Positions 8,631-20,570 of a DNA stretch of 64,000 bases are shown piece after piece. The position numbers and the translations under genes were made by a program. The stretch is from Rhabdobacter roseus (lineage in GTDB: Bacteria; Bacteroidota; Bacteroidia; Cytophagales; Spirosomataceae): positions 146,928 through 210,927 of the forward strand of contig NZ_JACHGF010000004.1 of the NCBI RefSeq assembly GCF_014202275.1, read 5' to 3'. How positions within the stretch are numbered: position 1 is the stretch's first letter; the number at the start of each line of letters is the position of its first letter. A model generated the notes under the pieces. The model worked only from the letters and a program-made list of their open reading frames with translations. It was not told the DNA's origin and did not search any database.

Positions 8631-8668
8631 AAACAAGTGCATTTCTTAAGGGAATGCACTTGTTTTTT
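8631..8668 (+). terminator. Intrinsic terminator of tuf
   Basis: Perfect 13-bp stem: AAACAAGTGCATT (8631-8643) with AATGCACTTGTTT (8653-8665), 9-base loop, and a T run that starts inside the descending arm. The descending arm also contains the TTG of the next promoter. Confidence 0.9.
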
Positions 8669-8688
8669 ATAGAAAATCAGTATCTTTG
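8660..8688 (+). promoter_or_regulatory. Promoter for the trnW-secE-nusG-rpl-rpo block
   Basis: TTG at 8660-8662, 18 bases, then TATCTTTG at 8681-8688 (exact TAnnTTTG, followed by C). Transcription would begin about 20-30 bases before tRNA-Trp. The -33 element overlaps the 3' arm of the tuf terminator. Confidence 0.75.
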
Positions 8689-8716
8689 CAGCCCGAAAGA
8701 ACGATTTACTAAAAAT

Positions 8717-8787
8717 ACGGGTGTAGTTCAAGGGTAGAATAGCGGTCTCCAAAACCGTTGATGGGAGTTCGAATCTCTCCACCCGTG
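8717..8787 (+). tRNA. tRNA-Trp (anticodon CCA)
   Basis: Acceptor ACGGGTG (8717-8723) pairs with CACCCGT (8780-8786). The anticodon loop CTCCAAA gives CCA, and the T loop is GAGTTCGAATCTC. No encoded 3' CCA. Its place between tuf and secE is the classical order. Confidence 0.95.
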
Positions 8788-8806
8788 CTCAGTGTTAAAA
8801 AAGAAA

Positions 8807-8998
8807 ATGGAAAAATTCATCTCATTTTTAAAGGCTTCCTGGGAAGAGATTACCCAGCACGTAACGTGGCCGCCTTTTAGCGAGCTCCAGTCCAATACAA
8901 CGCTGGTTTTGGTAGGCTCCCTTATTTTTGCCTTTGTTGTAGGTGCGATGGATTTTGTTTTCGAAAACGCACTCAACCTATTTTATCAGACTTTCTAA
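8807..8998 (+). CDS. secE: Preprotein translocase subunit SecE
   Basis: A 63-residue single-helix SecE. It opens with MEKFISFLKASWEEITQHVTWP, the amphipathic helix plus conserved hinge, followed by one membrane helix (about 30-50). SecE clamps SecY in the protein-conducting channel. The start is placed at ATG 8807 rather than an in-frame GTG at 8792, since the homologous region begins there. It lies between tRNA-Trp and nusG. Confidence 0.95.
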   Translation: MEKFISFLKASWEEITQHVTWPPFSELQSNTTLVLVGSLIFAFVVGAMDFVFENALNLFYQTF

Positions 8999-9034
8999 GG
9001 TACCTATTCGGGTATCCGAAACCCCCAGAATGGC

Positions 9035-9589
9035 ATGAGTGGTGTTAATTGGTATGTACTTAGAGCGGTATCCGGTCAGGAAAAGAAGATCAAGACCTAC
9101 ATTGAGAACGAGATAGTTCGTCAAAAGCTCGATGAGTATGTTCCTCAAATTCTGATTCCTGCGGAAAAGGTATATGAAATGCGCAACGGAAAGAAGCGCG
9201 TTCGGGAGAAAAACTTTTTTCCTGGCTACATCATCATATCTGCCGACCTATCCAAAGGAGAAGTACTACACATTATTACTAGTATTCCTGGTGTTATTGG
9301 CTTTTTAGGAAATTCCGAAGGAAATTCAAAAGTACCCGTTCCATTGCGCCAGTCGGAAATCAACCGGATTCTGGGCCGGGTAGATGAAGCTGCGCAGGAA
9401 GAAGAAACGCCTAGCATGTCCTTCCTAAAAGGAGAGAGTGTAAAGGTAGTAGATGGCCCCTTCAGTGGCTTTATTGGCACCGTAGAGGAGGTATTTGACG
9501 AGAAGAAAAAACTCAATGTAGTTGTAAAAATATTCGGGCGCAGTACCCCCGTTGAACTCAGTTACGCACAAGTAGAAAAGGAAAGTTGA
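9035..9589 (+). CDS. nusG: Transcription termination/antitermination factor NusG
   Basis: A 184-residue NusG. The N-terminal domain begins NWYVLRAVSGQEKKIKTYIE and includes FFPGYIIISADL; the C-terminal KOW domain includes KGESVKVVDGPFSGFIGTVEEV at about residues 128-149. It binds RNA polymerase and links it to Rho or the ribosome. Start at ATG 9035, 36 bases after secE. Confidence 0.97.
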   Translation: MSGVNWYVLRAVSGQEKKIKTYIENEIVRQKLDEYVPQILIPAEKVYEMRNGKKRVREKNFFPGYIIISADLSKGEVLHIITSIPGVIGFLGNSEGNSKVPVPLRQSEINRILGRVDEAAQEEETPSMSFLKGESVKVVDGPFSGFIGTVEEVFDEKKKLNVVVKIFGRSTPVELSYAQVEKES

Positions 9590-9595
9590 GGGTGT

Positions 9596-9635
9596 GAACG
9601 GGCAGGAGTGCTTCCCCCTGCAAGTGAGCCGTTAC
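9596..9635 (+). promoter_or_regulatory. Candidate L1-binding leader hairpin before rplK
   Basis: Lower helix AACGG (9597-9601) with CCGTT (9629-9633); upper helix GCAGG (9602-9606) with CCTGC (9617-9621), loop of 10; and a purine-rich seven-base bulge AAGTGAG (9622-9628) on the 3' side only. Two short helices joined by a one-sided purine bulge is the general form of L1 mRNA targets, which lie before rplK in other bacteria. The assignment is by form and position, not a proven match. Confidence 0.4.
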
Positions 9636-9666
9636 TATCATCATCTAACCGACAACAACCAAAACA

Positions 9667-10116
9667 ATGGCAAAAGAAATAACTGGATACGTTAAACTCC
9701 AAGTGAAGGGTGGCCAGGCCAATCCTTCGCCCCCCATTGGTCCTGCATTAGGTTCCAAGGGTTTGAATATCATGGAGTTTTGCAAGCAGTTTAATGGGCG
9801 TACCCAAGACAAAATGGGTATGGTTCTGCCGGTAGTTATTACGTATTACAAAGACAAGTCATTTGACTTTGTTATTAAAACCCCTCCCGCTGCCATCTTA
9901 TTAATGGAAGCATCTAAGGTAAAGAAAGGTTCAGCACAGCCGAACCGTACCAAAGTGGGGTCTGTCTCATGGGATCAGGTTCGTCAGATCGCTGAAACCA
10001 AAATGCCGGACCTGAACTGCTTTACCGTAGATTCGGCTATGAAAATGATAGCGGGTACGGCTCGTAGTATGGGTATTACCGTTGCTGGCAAAGCCCCGTG
10101 GGAAGAAAACAACTGA
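9667..10116 (+). CDS. rplK: 50S ribosomal protein L11
   Basis: A 149-residue protein opening [20 protein letters not shown] with [19 protein letters not shown], the hallmark of L11, which forms the GTPase-associated centre with 23S rRNA. Normal length. It is followed after 34 bases by rplA. Confidence 0.98.
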   Translation: MAKEITGYVKLQVKGGQANPSPPIGPALGSKGLNIMEFCKQFNGRTQDKMGMVLPVVITYYKDKSFDFVIKTPPAAILLMEASKVKKGSAQPNRTKVGSVSWDQVRQIAETKMPDLNCFTVDSAMKMIAGTARSMGITVAGKAPWEENN

Positions 10117-10150
10117 GTGTAGTTAAGACTACACCTAAGAAACAAAGAAC

Positions 10151-10849
10151 ATGGGAAAATTGACGAAAAAGAGAAAAGAGGCTCTTTCGAAATTTGACGC
10201 TACGCAGGCGTATTCCCTGCAACAGGCTGCTGACGTTCTGAAAACGGTCTCGAATACCAAATTTGATTCATCCGTAGATATTGACGTTCGTTTGGGCGTG
10301 GATCCTCGGAAAGCTGATCAAATGGTACGCGGGGTAGTTACCTTACCACATGGTACAGGGAAGGAAGTAAGAGTACTGGTGCTGTGTACGCCTGATAAAG
10401 AAGCGGAAGCGAAAGAGGCCGGCGCCGATTATGCGGGCCTGGACGAGTTCATTCAAAAGATTGAACAGGGCTGGACGGACATCGACGTAATTATCACGAT
10501 GCCGAGTGTAATGGCCAAAGTAGGTAAGCTGGGTAAAATCCTCGGTCCTCGGGGACTAATGCCTAACCCTAAGTCGGGTACGGTTACCACCGATGTTGCC
10601 AAAGCGGTAAAAGAAGTAAAAGCTGGTAAAATTGATTTCAAAGTAGACAAATTTGGGATCATCCACACGAGTGTGGGCAAAGTTTCCTTCGAATCCGATA
10701 AACTGGTACAGAATGCTCAGGAAGTGATCAATACGTTGGTCCGTCTGAAGCCTTCATCAGCCAAAGGTACGTATGTAAAGAGCATTCACTTATCAAGCAC
10801 GATGAGCCCGAGTGTGTCTATTGACAAAAACACGATTACTGGAATATAA
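10151..10849 (+). CDS. rplA: 50S ribosomal protein L1
   Basis: A 232-residue L1 with the signature [19 protein letters not shown] followed by [12 protein letters not shown]. It builds the L1 stalk and in many bacteria represses its own operon. It ends one base before the rplJ start. Confidence 0.98.
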   Translation: MGKLTKKRKEALSKFDATQAYSLQQAADVLKTVSNTKFDSSVDIDVRLGVDPRKADQMVRGVVTLPHGTGKEVRVLVLCTPDKEAEAKEAGADYAGLDEFIQKIEQGWTDIDVIITMPSVMAKVGKLGKILGPRGLMPNPKSGTVTTDVAKAVKEVKAGKIDFKVDKFGIIHTSVGKVSFESDKLVQNAQEVINTLVRLKPSSAKGTYVKSIHLSSTMSPSVSIDKNTITGI

Positions 10850-10850
10850 C

Positions 10851-11384
10851 ATGACACGGGAAGAGAAAGAAGTTATAATAGATGAACTGAGTCAAAAGTT
10901 CTCTACGACCCCTTACTTCTTCATTACAAGTGCCGCTGGCATGTCTGTAAGTGAAGTAAATCAGCTCCGTCGTCAATGTTTTGACCGTGGCGTGGAATAT
11001 CGCGTTGTTAAGAATACGCTTATTAAAAAAGCCCTCGAGACACTCGATACCGACTACACTCCCTTCGAGAGCGAAGTACTGAAAGGATTTTCGGGTATTA
11101 TGTTTCATCCGGAGTCAGGGAAAGTACCAGCTCAGCTGATTAAGGAGTTTCGTAAAAAAGCGGGTAACGATAAGCTTAAGTTCAAAGGTGCTTCGGTTGA
11201 TTACTCGCTCTTTATTGGGGAGAGTCAGCTAGAAACGCTGATCTCGCTCAAATCGAAGGACGAAATGATCGGGGAGATCATTGGCTTGCTACAATCTCCC
11301 GCCAAAAATGTTCTTTCTGCCCTGCAAAGTGGTGGTAATAAACTGGCCGGCATTCTTAAAACATTGTCCGAGAAGGAGTCCTAA
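10851..11384 (+). CDS. rplJ: 50S ribosomal protein L10
   Basis: A 177-residue L10, the base of the L7/L12 stalk. The start is at ATG 10851 (MTREEKEVIIDELSQKF), one base after the rplA stop; a longer frame from 10812 overlaps rplA and its extra residues are not L10-like. The middle carries VVKNTLIKKAL and GFSGIMF. Confidence 0.96.
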   Translation: MTREEKEVIIDELSQKFSTTPYFFITSAAGMSVSEVNQLRRQCFDRGVEYRVVKNTLIKKALETLDTDYTPFESEVLKGFSGIMFHPESGKVPAQLIKEFRKKAGNDKLKFKGASVDYSLFIGESQLETLISLKSKDEMIGEIIGLLQSPAKNVLSALQSGGNKLAGILKTLSEKES

Positions 11385-11486
11385 TCGAACGAAGGTACCC
11401 GTTGAAGGTGGCTGCCAATGGGACTAACTTTAAAGCCAAAAGATAAAAATTCAACTTTTGTACAATCACTTAATCAAGAATAAAAA

Positions 11487-11867
11487 ATGGCAGATTTGAA
11501 AGCTTTCGCAGAGCAGCTTGTTAACCTGACGGTTAAAGAAGTGAACGAATTGGCTGCAATTCTGAAAGACGAATACGGTATTGAGCCCGCGGCTGCTGGT
11601 GCAGTGATGGTAGCAGGTCCTGCTGCTGGCGGAGATGCTCCTGTTGCTGAAGAGCAAACGTCTTTCGATGTTATCCTTAAAGCGGCAGGCGCCAGCAAAC
11701 TAGCAGTAGTTAAACTGGTAAAAGACCTTACCGGACTTGGCCTGAAAGAAGCTAAAGAATTAGTAGATGGCGCACCCAAGCCTATCAAAGAAGGTGTAGC
11801 TAAGGATGAAGCCGATGCGCTTAAAAAGCAATTGGAAGAGGCAGGTGCTGAGGTAGAAGTAAAATAA
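11487..11867 (+). CDS. rplL: 50S ribosomal protein L7/L12
   Basis: A 126-residue protein with an N-terminal dimerisation helix, an Ala/Gly hinge (about residues 35-52) and the C-terminal domain with [20 protein letters not shown]. It binds translation factors as the multimeric stalk. It is followed by a 395-base gap before rpoB that contains a hairpin. Confidence 0.98.
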   Translation: MADLKAFAEQLVNLTVKEVNELAAILKDEYGIEPAAAGAVMVAGPAAGGDAPVAEEQTSFDVILKAAGASKLAVVKLVKDLTGLGLKEAKELVDGAPKPIKEGVAKDEADALKKQLEEAGAEVEVK

Positions 11868-12262
11868 TTCTTTGCCTTATCTGTCTTGACAGAACGGGAA
11901 TGGGCCTGGCTAACGTCAGGTCTTTTCCTGTTTTGGAACTTATCTACAGGAAATAAACTTATTTGTACCAGACGGTGTTATACCAGTCTGACTATAAGCG
12001 GTACATTTAATCTTTATGCTAAATCCGCTGATAAGAACAACAGCAAACTCTACTCTGTGTTTTTCCCATTTCTTCACAAATACATTTGGAAATATAGCCC
12101 GAAACACTTCTTTACTCGTAGGCAAGAAGAAAAGGGGCTTGTTTCTGTATTGAATCTACGAGGCGTTCGTTGGCGGTTTTACACTAATTAGTGCGTTTGT
12201 GCGTTACCACGTATTGTACCAACGCTCCGTTTTTTGTTCTATTAACCCAAAACAATTTAGCC
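11868..12262 (+). other. rplL-rpoB intergenic region (395 bases)
   Basis: No convincing gene is seen. It holds a strong imperfect hairpin at 11893-11932, an AT-rich stretch, and TACATTTG at 12082-12089, which matches TAnnTTTG but lacks a clear TTG 19 bases upstream. A 101-codon open frame at 11886-12191 has no recognisable features. The region may control the ratio of ribosomal protein to polymerase transcripts. Confidence 0.5.
11893..11932 (+). terminator. Attenuator-like hairpin between rplL and rpoB
   Basis: Bases 11893-11910 (AACGGGAATGGGCCTGGC) pair with 11915-11932 around a TAAC loop, using four G-T wobbles and one mismatch. It is followed by only a weak T run (TTTTGG overlaps the arm), so partial termination or RNA processing is more likely than full stop. 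Confidence 0.5.
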
Positions 12263-15200
12263 TTGGCTACCAAAACAACTCTCAGAAAAAATTTCTCAAG
12301 GATTAACCCAGTTATCGATTATCCTGATCTACTGGGTATCCAAGTACAGTCTTTCCGAGACTTTTTTAGTCTGGATACCTCTGCCGAAAATAGGTCGGGG
12401 GAAGGACTTTACAAAGTTTTCGCCGAAAACTTTCCCATTGCCGACTCTCGTGACAATTTTGTACTTGAATTTGTCGACTACCTTCTTGAGCCACCTAAAT
12501 ACTCCGTTGATGAGTCGATTGACCGGGGTTTAACGTATGCTGTTCCGCTGAAAGCAAAGCTACGTTTAATCTGTAACGATCCTGATCACGAGGAGTTTGA
12601 AACCATCGAGCAGGAGGTATTTCTAGGAAATATTCCGTACATGACCGATAAGGGTTCGTTTGTTATTAACGGAGCTGAACGCGTCATTGTTTCGCAGCTA
12701 CACCGCTCACCAGGGGTGTTCTTCTCGATGAGCAAGCATACAAACGGATCTAAGCTTTATTCGGCCCGGATTATCCCTTTCAAAGGTTCCTGGATTGAAT
12801 TCTCGACCGATGTCAATAATGTCATGTATGCATACATCGACCGGAAAAAGAAATTTCCGGTTACGACCCTACTTCGTGCCATTGGCTTTGGTTCTGATAA
12901 AGATATTTTGGACCTGTTTGGCTTATCGGAAGAGATCTCGGCTACCCCGGCTAACTTGAAGAAAGCCGTAGGGCGCCGCTTGGCCGCTCGGGTACTGCGT
13001 ACCTGGACTGAAGACTTTGTGGACGAAGACACGGGTGAAGTTGTGTCTATTCAACGTAACGAAGTACTTTTAGAGCGTGACTCCGTTATTACTACGGATG
13101 ATATACAGATTATTGTAGAATCAGGCCAAAAGTCAGTTATTCTTCATAAAGAAGATATGAACGTTGCTGACTATAACATTATCTACAATACGCTACAAAA
13201 AGACAGCTCTAACTCCGACAAAGAAGCGGTTGAGCAGATCTACCGTCAGCTACGTAACGCCGAAGCGCCGGATGAGCAAACCGCTCGTGAAGTCATTCAA
13301 AGCTTGTTCTTTAGTGATAAGCGCTATGATTTGGGTGATGTAGGACGTTACCGGATCAATAAGAAGCTGGGATCCGATACCAGCCTGGATGTACGGGTAC
13401 TTACTACGGGCGATATTGTTTCCATTGTAAAGTACCTTATTGGACTTATTAATGCCAAAGCCGTAGTAGATGATATTGATCACCTGTCTAATCGGCGGGT
13501 ACGTACCGTTGGTGAGCAGTTGTACGCGCAGTTTGGAGTAGGCTTGGCCCGGATGGCTCGTACCATTAAAGAGCGAATGAATGTGCGCGATAACGAGGAC
13601 TTTAAGCCGGTAGATTTGATCAACGCTCGTACGTTGTCGTCGGTTATCAACTCGTTTTTTGGTACGAATCAGCTCTCGCAATTCATGGACCAGACGAACC
13701 CGCTGGCCGAAATTACCCACAAACGACGTATGTCGGCACTGGGTCCGGGAGGGCTATCCCGCGAGCGGGCCGGATTTGAGGTACGTGACGTACACTATAC
13801 CCACTACGGGCGCTTGTGTACCATTGAAACGCCGGAAGGACCTAACATTGGTTTGATTTCTTCCCTTTGTGTGTTTGCCAAGGTCAACGGAATGGGCTTT
13901 ATCGAAACTCCCTACCGGATTATTGACAACAACGGCAAACTAACTAAAGAGATTATTTATATGACGGCGGAGGAAGAAGACTCCAAGTACATTGCCCAAG
14001 CGAATGCTTCGGTTGATACAGGAGGAAACTTCACCGTTGATAAAATTAAGACTCGTTTTGAGGGAGATTTCCCCATGGTTGATCCGGCTCAGGCTTCCTT
14101 TATGGACATTGCCGCCAACCAGATTGTATCCGTAGCGGCCTCGCTGATTCCTTTCCTGGAACATGATGATGCCAACCGGGCGCTGATGGGCTCCAACATG
14201 CAACGGCAGGCCGTTCCTTTATTGCGTCCCCAGGCTCCCATCGTTGGAACCGGCTTGGAACAACGCGTAGCCATGGATTCCCGGGCGCTGGTAGTAGCGG
14301 AAGGAGACGGAGTGATTGACTACGTAGATGCTTCTAAAATTATAGTACGCTACGAACGTACCGATGAAGATCGCTTGGTAAGCTTCGATGACGACTGCAT
14401 TTCGTATGATCTGGTGAAGTTTCGTCGAACCAACCAAGATACCTGCTTAAACCTGCAACCGATGGTCCTTAAAGGACAAAAGGTAAAGAAAGGCGAAGCA
14501 CTGTGCCAGGGATATGGTACCGAAGGCGGCGAACTGGCCCTGGGCCGAAACATGATGGTCGCTTTCATGCCCTGGCAGGGATACAATTTTGAAGATGCCA
14601 TTGTTATTTCGGAAAAAGTAGTTCGGGAAGACATTTTCACGTCCATTCACATTGAGGAGTTTGAGCTTGAAGTACGTGATACCAAGCGCGGAGAAGAAGA
14701 GCTAACGGCTGAAATTCCGAACGTAAGTGAAGAAACGGTCCGTAATCTGGATGAAAACGGTATTGTACGAATCGGAACCGAAGTGAAGGAAGGCGATATC
14801 CTGATCGGTAAGATTACGCCGAAAGGAGAATCAGATCCTACACCAGAAGAAAAACTTCTGCGAGCTATTTTTGGTGATAAAGCGGGTGATGTAAAAGACG
14901 CCTCCAAGAAAGCACCTCCCTCCATGAAGGGAGTTGTGATTGATACCAAGCTATTCTCGCGGCCAACCAAAGAAGAGCGGGCTAAGCATAAAGATGAGCT
15001 GAAGACCCTACTAAAAAGGTACGGTCGGGACTTGACGATGCTACGCGACCGGATTATCGATAAATTGGTAGAGTTGTTGGATGGCAAAACGAGCAAAGGA
15101 GTTAAGCATAAGTTTGGCGATGAGCTGGTTAGCAAGGGTGTTAAATTTAACCGTCGCAATATCAGCGAAAATCTATTCCCCGCTGCTAACCCTTACCGGG

Positions 15201-16123
15201 ATGAAAGCCAGTATTCCGTTCCTGAAGAAGTAAACCTGATTGGGGATGTTCTTACGGATGCCTGGACAGACGATGATCACCTGAATCGGCTGGTTTCTAG
15301 GGCGGTACGTAATTACTTAAATCGTCGCAGTGAAGTAATGGGGCGTTTTAAACGCGATCGCTTTGCCCTGGAAGTAGGTGATGAACTACCGGCGGGAATC
15401 GTCAAGCTGGCCAAAGTATACATAGCCAAGAAGCGGAAGCTGAAGGTAGGAGATAAAATGGCTGGCCGCCACGGAAATAAAGGGGTCGTAGCCCGGATTG
15501 TGCGGGATGAAGACATGCCCTTCCTGGAAGATGGAACGCCGGTTGACATTGTGTTGAACCCTCTAGGGGTACCTTCGCGGATGAACATTGGTCAGATTTA
15601 CGAGACCATTTTGGCTTGGGCCGGTCTGAAATTAGGCCGTCGCTACGCTACGCCTATCTTTGACGGAGCTACCGAAGCCGAAGTAGAAGCCGAGTTGAAA
15701 GAAGCCGGGCTACCCGATTGGGGGCGTACCTACCTCTACAATGGTTTATCAGGTGAGCAGTTTGACCAACCCGTGACAGTAGGGCTTATCTACATGATGA
15801 AGCTGGGCCACTTGGTCGATGACAAAATGCATGCGCGGTCCATCGGTCCCTACTCGCTCATTACGCAGCAGCCACTAGGGGGTAAAGCCCAGTTTGGGGG
15901 ACAGCGTTTTGGCGAGATGGAAGTGTGGGCGCTTGAAGCTTTCGGAGCCTCGCACATTCTGCAGGAAATCCTGACCGTAAAATCCGATGACGTAGTAGGT
16001 CGTGCCAAAGCCTACGAAGCGATCGTGAAAGGGGAAAACCTGCCGAAACCCAATATCCCGGAATCATTCAACGTATTGGTGCACGAACTACGTGGACTGG
16101 CGCTGGAAATTACGCTGGATTAA
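12263..16123 (+). CDS. rpoB: DNA-directed RNA polymerase subunit beta
   Basis: Full-length beta subunit of about 1286 residues with family blocks such as [36 protein letters not shown] (rifampicin region), [20 protein letters not shown] and [19 protein letters not shown]. The start is placed at TTG 12263, giving (M)[14 protein letters not shown]; the upstream in-frame residues from 12191 look unlike any beta subunit, and there is no ATG near. The TTG start is inferred from conservation. Confidence 0.95.
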   Translation: MATKTTLRKNFSRINPVIDYPDLLGIQVQSFRDFFSLDTSAENRSGEGLYKVFAENFPIADSRDNFVLEFVDYLLEPPKYSVDESIDRGLTYAVPLKAKLRLICNDPDHEEFETIEQEVFLGNIPYMTDKGSFVINGAERVIVSQLHRSPGVFFSMSKHTNGSKLYSARIIPFKGSWIEFSTDVNNVMYAYIDRKKKFPVTTLLRAIGFGSDKDILDLFGLSEEISATPANLKKAVGRRLAARVLRTWTEDFVDEDTGEVVSIQRNEVLLERDSVITTDDIQIIVESGQKSVILHKEDMNVADYNIIYNTLQKDSSNSDKEAVEQIYRQLRNAEAPDEQTAREVIQSLFFSDKRYDLGDVGRYRINKKLGSDTSLDVRVLTTGDIVSIVKYLIGLINAKAVVDDIDHLSNRRVRTVGEQLYAQFGVGLARMARTIKERMNVRDNEDFKPVDLINARTLSSVINSFFGTNQLSQFMDQTNPLAEITHKRRMSALGPGGLSRERAGFEVRDVHYTHYGRLCTIETPEGPNIGLISSLCVFAKVNGMGFIETPYRIIDNNGKLTKEIIYMTAEEEDSKYIAQANASVDTGGNFTVDKIKTRFEGDFPMVDPAQASFMDIAANQIVSVAASLIPFLEHDDANRALMGSNMQRQAVPLLRPQAPIVGTGLEQRVAMDSRALVVAEGDGVIDYVDASKIIVRYERTDEDRLVSFDDDCISYDLVKFRRTNQDTCLNLQPMVLKGQKVKKGEALCQGYGTEGGELALGRNMMVAFMPWQGYNFEDAIVISEKVVREDIFTSIHIEEFELEVRDTKRGEEELTAEIPNVSEETVRNLDENGIVRIGTEVKEGDILIGKITPKGESDPTPEEKLLRAIFGDKAGDVKDASKKAPPSMKGVVIDTKLFSRPTKEERAKHKDELKTLLKRYGRDLTMLRDRIIDKLVELLDGKTSKGVKHKFGDELVSKGVKFNRRNISENLFPAANPYRDESQYSVPEEVNLIGDVLTDAWTDDDHLNRLVSRAVRNYLNRRSEVMGRFKRDRFALEVGDELPAGIVKLAKVYIAKKRKLKVGDKMAGRHGNKGVVARIVRDEDMPFLEDGTPVDIVLNPLGVPSRMNIGQIYETILAWAGLKLGRRYATPIFDGATEAEVEAELKEAGLPDWGRTYLYNGLSGEQFDQPVTVGLIYMMKLGHLVDDKMHARSIGPYSLITQQPLGGKAQFGGQRFGEMEVWALEAFGASHILQEILTVKSDDVVGRAKAYEAIVKGENLPKPNIPESFNVLVHELRGLALEITLD

Positions 16124-16213
16124 AAGTATAATCAATGGTCCGGGAGAGGTTAGCACTACTTCCGAACTATTAATACCAGGGACTATTGACTCACCGAAAT
16201 AAAGATCAACAAT

Positions 16214-19200
16214 ATGTCTTTTAAAAAGAATAAAAAGTTAAACAGTGATTTTCAGAGCATTACCATTAGCTTGGCATCGCCGGAGTCGATCCTCGAAAGC
16301 TCCTACGGTGAGGTAACGCAACCTGAAACCATCAACTACCGGACCTATAAGCCGGAAATGGGTGGCTTGTTCTGCGAACGGATTTTCGGTCCGGTAAAGG
16401 ACTGGGAATGCCACTGTGGTAAGTACAAACGTATCCGCTACAAAGGAATCATCTGCGATCGTTGTGGTGTAGAAGTGACCGAGAAAAAAGTACGTCGTGA
16501 GCGCATGGGCCATATTGAGCTCGTAGTGCCCGTGGCACACATCTGGTATTTCAGGAGCCTACCCAATAAAATTGGGTACCTGCTGGGCTTATCGACCAAG
16601 AAACTGGATCAAATTATCTACTACGAGCGGTATGCCGTAGTGCAGGCCGGGGTGAAGGCTGAAGATGGTGTGAGCTACATGGATTTCCTAACGGAAGACG
16701 AGTACCTGGATATCATTGACAAGCTTCCGCGCGAAAACCAACTCTTGCCGGATATTGATCCGAACAAGTTTATTGCCAAAATGGGAGCCGAAGCCCTCGA
16801 GATGCTACTTAATCGTATCAATCTGGACGAGCTTTCCTATGAACTGCGCCACCAGGCGGCTACCGATACGTCGCAGCAGCGCAAGGCGGAAGCTCTGAAA
16901 CGTTTGAAAGTGGTAGAAGCCTTTCGGGATGCAAATACACGCGTAGAAAACCGTCCCGAATGGATGGTGATCAAGATGGTCCCCGTTATTCCACCGGAGC
17001 TTCGCCCGTTGGTACCCCTGGACGGTGGGCGTTTTGCTACTTCCGATCTGAACGATTTGTATCGCCGCGTTATCATTCGGAACAACCGTCTGAAGCGTTT
17101 GATCGAAATAAAAGCACCTGAGGTTATTCTTCGTAACGAAAAGCGGATGCTTCAGGAAGCGGTAGATTCTCTCTTTGACAACAGCCGTAAAGTAAACGCG
17201 GTACGTTCAGAAGGAAATCGGGCGCTGAAATCCCTTTCGGATATGCTGAAAGGAAAGCAGGGACGGTTCCGGCAGAACTTGCTCGGTAAGCGGGTCGATT
17301 ACTCGGGCCGTTCGGTGATTGTGGTAGGTCCTGAGCTGAAGCTACACGAGTGTGGCTTGCCTAAGGACATGGCAGCCGAGCTTTTCAAGCCGTTTATTAT
17401 CCGCAAGCTCATCGAGCGCGGTATCGTAAAAACCGTAAAATCGGCTAAGAAAATCGTAGATCGGAAAGACCCGGTAATCTGGGATATTCTGGAGAACGTA
17501 CTCAAAGGGCACCCCGTGCTGCTCAACCGGGCTCCTACGCTGCACCGTTTGGGTATCCAGGCATTCCAGCCTAAGCTTATCGAAGGGAAAGCTATTCAGC
17601 TGCACCCACTCGTTTGTACGGCCTTTAATGCTGACTTTGACGGTGACCAAATGGCCGTTCACGTACCCCTGGGACAAGAAGCCGTGCTGGAAGCGTCGCT
17701 GTTGATGATTTCCTCGCACAACATTCTGAACCCGGCCAATGGAGCACCCATTACGGTCCCTTCGCAAGACATGGTACTTGGCTTGTACTACGTAACCAAA
17801 GGGCGCGTCAGCACGCCAGGCTATCCTATTTTGGGAGAAGGTATGACGTTCTACGGGCCCGATGAAGTGATCGTGGCTATCAATGAAGGACGCGTATCCA
17901 AGCACGCCAACATCAAATGCCGCGTACGGCTTCGGAAAGAGGACGGTACTTTTGAAACAAAATTGATTGATACCGTAGCTGGTCGGATTCTGTTCAACCA
18001 GTACGTACCCGAAGAGGTAGGTTATATCAATGAGCTGCTCACGAAAAAGAAATTGCAGCAGATTATTGGGCAGGTATTTAAAATGGCAGGAGTCTCACGT
18101 ACGGCTCACTTCCTGGACGACATCAAGGAGCTTGGCTTCCAGATGGCCTTCCGGGGTGGATTGTCCATTGGACTAAACGACGTCATGGTACCGGCCGAAA
18201 AAGAGCAGCTGATCGAAACGGCTAAGAAAGACGTAGAGGCTGTTTGGAACAACTACCTCATGGGACTCATCACCGAGAACGAGCGCTATAACCAGGTGAT
18301 TGATATCTGGACCCGCGTGAATTCCCGCATTACCGAAACGCTGATGAAGCAACTCGAAGCGGATCAGGGTGGGTTTAACTCCATCTATATGATGATGCAC
18401 TCCGGAGCGCGTGGTTCCAGGGAGCAAATCCGGCAGCTGGGTGGAATGCGTGGTTTGATGGCTAAGCCTCAGAAAAACCTGGCCGGTGGCGCAGGGGAGA
18501 TCATCGAGAACCCGATTCTTTCTAACTTTAAAGAAGGACTTGATGTACTTGAGTACTTTATCTCCACCCACGGTGCCCGGAAAGGTCTGGCGGATACGGC
18601 CCTTAAGACCGCGGATGCGGGTTACCTGACGCGTCGTTTGCATGACGTAGCACAGGATGTAGTCGTGGTAGAAGAAGATTGCGAAACCCTGAGGGGTATT
18701 CAAATATCGGCCCTTAAAGACAACGAGGACATCGTGGAGCCGCTCTCGGAGCGTATCCTGGGCCGCGTGAGCGTGCACGATATTTTTGATCCTTTATCGA
18801 ACGAGCTGATCGTGGAATCGGGAGGTGAAATCACCGAAGAGATCGCCAACCAGATCGACGAAACCAGCATCGATACCGTAGAGATTCGCTCGGTACTTAC
18901 CTGCGAAACCCGCAATGGCGTTTGTGCCAAATGCTACGGACGTAGCCTGGCCACGGGGCAAATGGTGAATGACGGAGAAGCCGTGGGTGTTATTGCCTCG
19001 CAATCCATCGGAGAGCCGGGTACTCAGCTGACGCTACGTACTTTCCACGTTGGGGGTACTGCTTCCAACATTGCCGTAGAGGCTAACATCAAGGCCAAAT
19101 TCGAAGGCGTAATTCAGTTTGAAGATTTGCGTCTGGTGGTCTCGACCAACGCCGAGGGAGATCCGGTGACGGTGGTGATGGGTCGCTCGGGTGAAGTGAA

Positions 19201-20536
19201 GATTGTCCATCCCGAAACGAAGCAACTACTCATTTCCAACAACGTACCTTACGGTGCGCACCTGATCGTGAAGGAGGGAGACAAGGTATTCAAAGGTCAA
19301 GAGCTTTGTAGCTGGGATCCATACAATGCCGTTATCCTTTCTGAATTTGATGGTTCGGCGGAGTTCGATGCCATCGAAGAAGGCGTTACCTACCGCGAAG
19401 AGTTTGATGAGCAAACGGGCTTCCAGGAGGCCGTGATCATCGAGACCCGGGACAAAACGAAAAACCCGGCCGTGGTGGTAAGAGGAAAAAGTACCCTACT
19501 GAAAGACCAAACGGAAAAATCGTATAACCTACCCGTAGGAGCTCGTTTGGTAGTTAAGAACGGCGTGAAGGTAAGGGCCGGACAGCCGCTGGCTAAAATC
19601 CCGCGCGTGGTTGGTAAAACCCGCGATATTACGGGAGGTCTGCCTCGGGTAACGGAGCTTTTCGAAGCCCGTAATCCTTCTAACCCCGCTACGGTGAGTG
19701 AAATCGACGGAGTAGTTAGCTACGGTGGGGTGAAACGCGGTAACCGCGAGATCCTGATCGAGTCACGCGATGGTACCCAACGCCGCTACATGGTAGCACT
19801 CTCGAAGCACATCCTGGTGCAGGACGGCGACTTTGTGAAGGCCGGTGATCCGCTTTCAGATGGAGCCATCACGCCCGCAGATATTCTCTCTATCAAAGGG
19901 CCTACCGCCGTGCAAGAGTACTTGGTGAACGAGATTCAGGAAGTCTACCGCCTGCAAGGGGTGAAGATCAACGATAAGCATATTGAGTGTATCGTGCGCC
20001 AGATGATGCAGAAAGTAGAAATTCTGGATGCGGGCGACACCAACTTTCTCGAAATGCAACCCGTAGATCGCTGGGTATTCCGGGAAGAAAATGACAAGAT
20101 TCTGGACATGAAAGTGGTGGAAGAATCGGGTGATTCGGAATCCCTTAAGCCCGGTATGATTGTGTCGGTACGCCGCCTGCGGGACGAGAATTCCAGCCTG
20201 AAACGCCGCGACCTCAAGCTCGTGAAAGCACGGGATGCCCAAGCGGCCGTAGCCAAGCCTACGCTGATGGGGATTACCCAGGCCTCCCTGGGTACCGAAA
20301 GCTTCGTGTCCGCGGCTTCCTTCCAGGAAACCACCAAGGTACTTAGCGAAGCCGCCGTCCGCGGTAAGCGCGATGAACTCAACGGTCTGAAAGAGAACGT
20401 GATCGTAGGTCACCTCATTCCGGCCGGAACGGGTATGCGCCGCTACAACAACCTCCTGGTAGGTTCTAAGGATGAATTTGATGCTTTGGTAGAATCGCGC
20501 GAAAAATCAGCCCGCAAAAAACGCGAGCTAGCCTGA
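16214..20536 (+). CDS. rpoC: DNA-directed RNA polymerase subunit beta'
   Basis: A 1440-residue beta' subunit. The N-terminal zinc-binding motif [20 protein letters not shown] lies near residue 70. The catalytic [12 protein letters not shown], which holds Mg2+, lies near residue 472. The second zinc site includes [11 protein letters not shown] near residues 896-906. It is separated from rpoB by 90 bases and ends 35 bases before a terminator, closing the block. Confidence 0.98.
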   Translation: MSFKKNKKLNSDFQSITISLASPESILESSYGEVTQPETINYRTYKPEMGGLFCERIFGPVKDWECHCGKYKRIRYKGIICDRCGVEVTEKKVRRERMGHIELVVPVAHIWYFRSLPNKIGYLLGLSTKKLDQIIYYERYAVVQAGVKAEDGVSYMDFLTEDEYLDIIDKLPRENQLLPDIDPNKFIAKMGAEALEMLLNRINLDELSYELRHQAATDTSQQRKAEALKRLKVVEAFRDANTRVENRPEWMVIKMVPVIPPELRPLVPLDGGRFATSDLNDLYRRVIIRNNRLKRLIEIKAPEVILRNEKRMLQEAVDSLFDNSRKVNAVRSEGNRALKSLSDMLKGKQGRFRQNLLGKRVDYSGRSVIVVGPELKLHECGLPKDMAAELFKPFIIRKLIERGIVKTVKSAKKIVDRKDPVIWDILENVLKGHPVLLNRAPTLHRLGIQAFQPKLIEGKAIQLHPLVCTAFNADFDGDQMAVHVPLGQEAVLEASLLMISSHNILNPANGAPITVPSQDMVLGLYYVTKGRVSTPGYPILGEGMTFYGPDEVIVAINEGRVSKHANIKCRVRLRKEDGTFETKLIDTVAGRILFNQYVPEEVGYINELLTKKKLQQIIGQVFKMAGVSRTAHFLDDIKELGFQMAFRGGLSIGLNDVMVPAEKEQLIETAKKDVEAVWNNYLMGLITENERYNQVIDIWTRVNSRITETLMKQLEADQGGFNSIYMMMHSGARGSREQIRQLGGMRGLMAKPQKNLAGGAGEIIENPILSNFKEGLDVLEYFISTHGARKGLADTALKTADAGYLTRRLHDVAQDVVVVEEDCETLRGIQISALKDNEDIVEPLSERILGRVSVHDIFDPLSNELIVESGGEITEEIANQIDETSIDTVEIRSVLTCETRNGVCAKCYGRSLATGQMVNDGEAVGVIASQSIGEPGTQLTLRTFHVGGTASNIAVEANIKAKFEGVIQFEDLRLVVSTNAEGDPVTVVMGRSGEVKIVHPETKQLLISNNVPYGAHLIVKEGDKVFKGQELCSWDPYNAVILSEFDGSAEFDAIEEGVTYREEFDEQTGFQEAVIIETRDKTKNPAVVVRGKSTLLKDQTEKSYNLPVGARLVVKNGVKVRAGQPLAKIPRVVGKTRDITGGLPRVTELFEARNPSNPATVSEIDGVVSYGGVKRGNREILIESRDGTQRRYMVALSKHILVQDGDFVKAGDPLSDGAITPADILSIKGPTAVQEYLVNEIQEVYRLQGVKINDKHIECIVRQMMQKVEILDAGDTNFLEMQPVDRWVFREENDKILDMKVVEESGDSESLKPGMIVSVRRLRDENSSLKRRDLKLVKARDAQAAVAKPTLMGITQASLGTESFVSAASFQETTKVLSEAAVRGKRDELNGLKENVIVGHLIPAGTGMRRYNNLLVGSKDEFDALVESREKSARKKRELA

Positions 20537-20570
20537 TCGAAAACCAAAAGCATTTCCAATAGGCAAAAAT

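Noticed and set aside
11886-12191. 101-codon frame in the rplL-rpoB gap
   Set aside because: Covers a hairpin and AT-rich DNA; odd composition with no homologous pattern; more likely non-coding.
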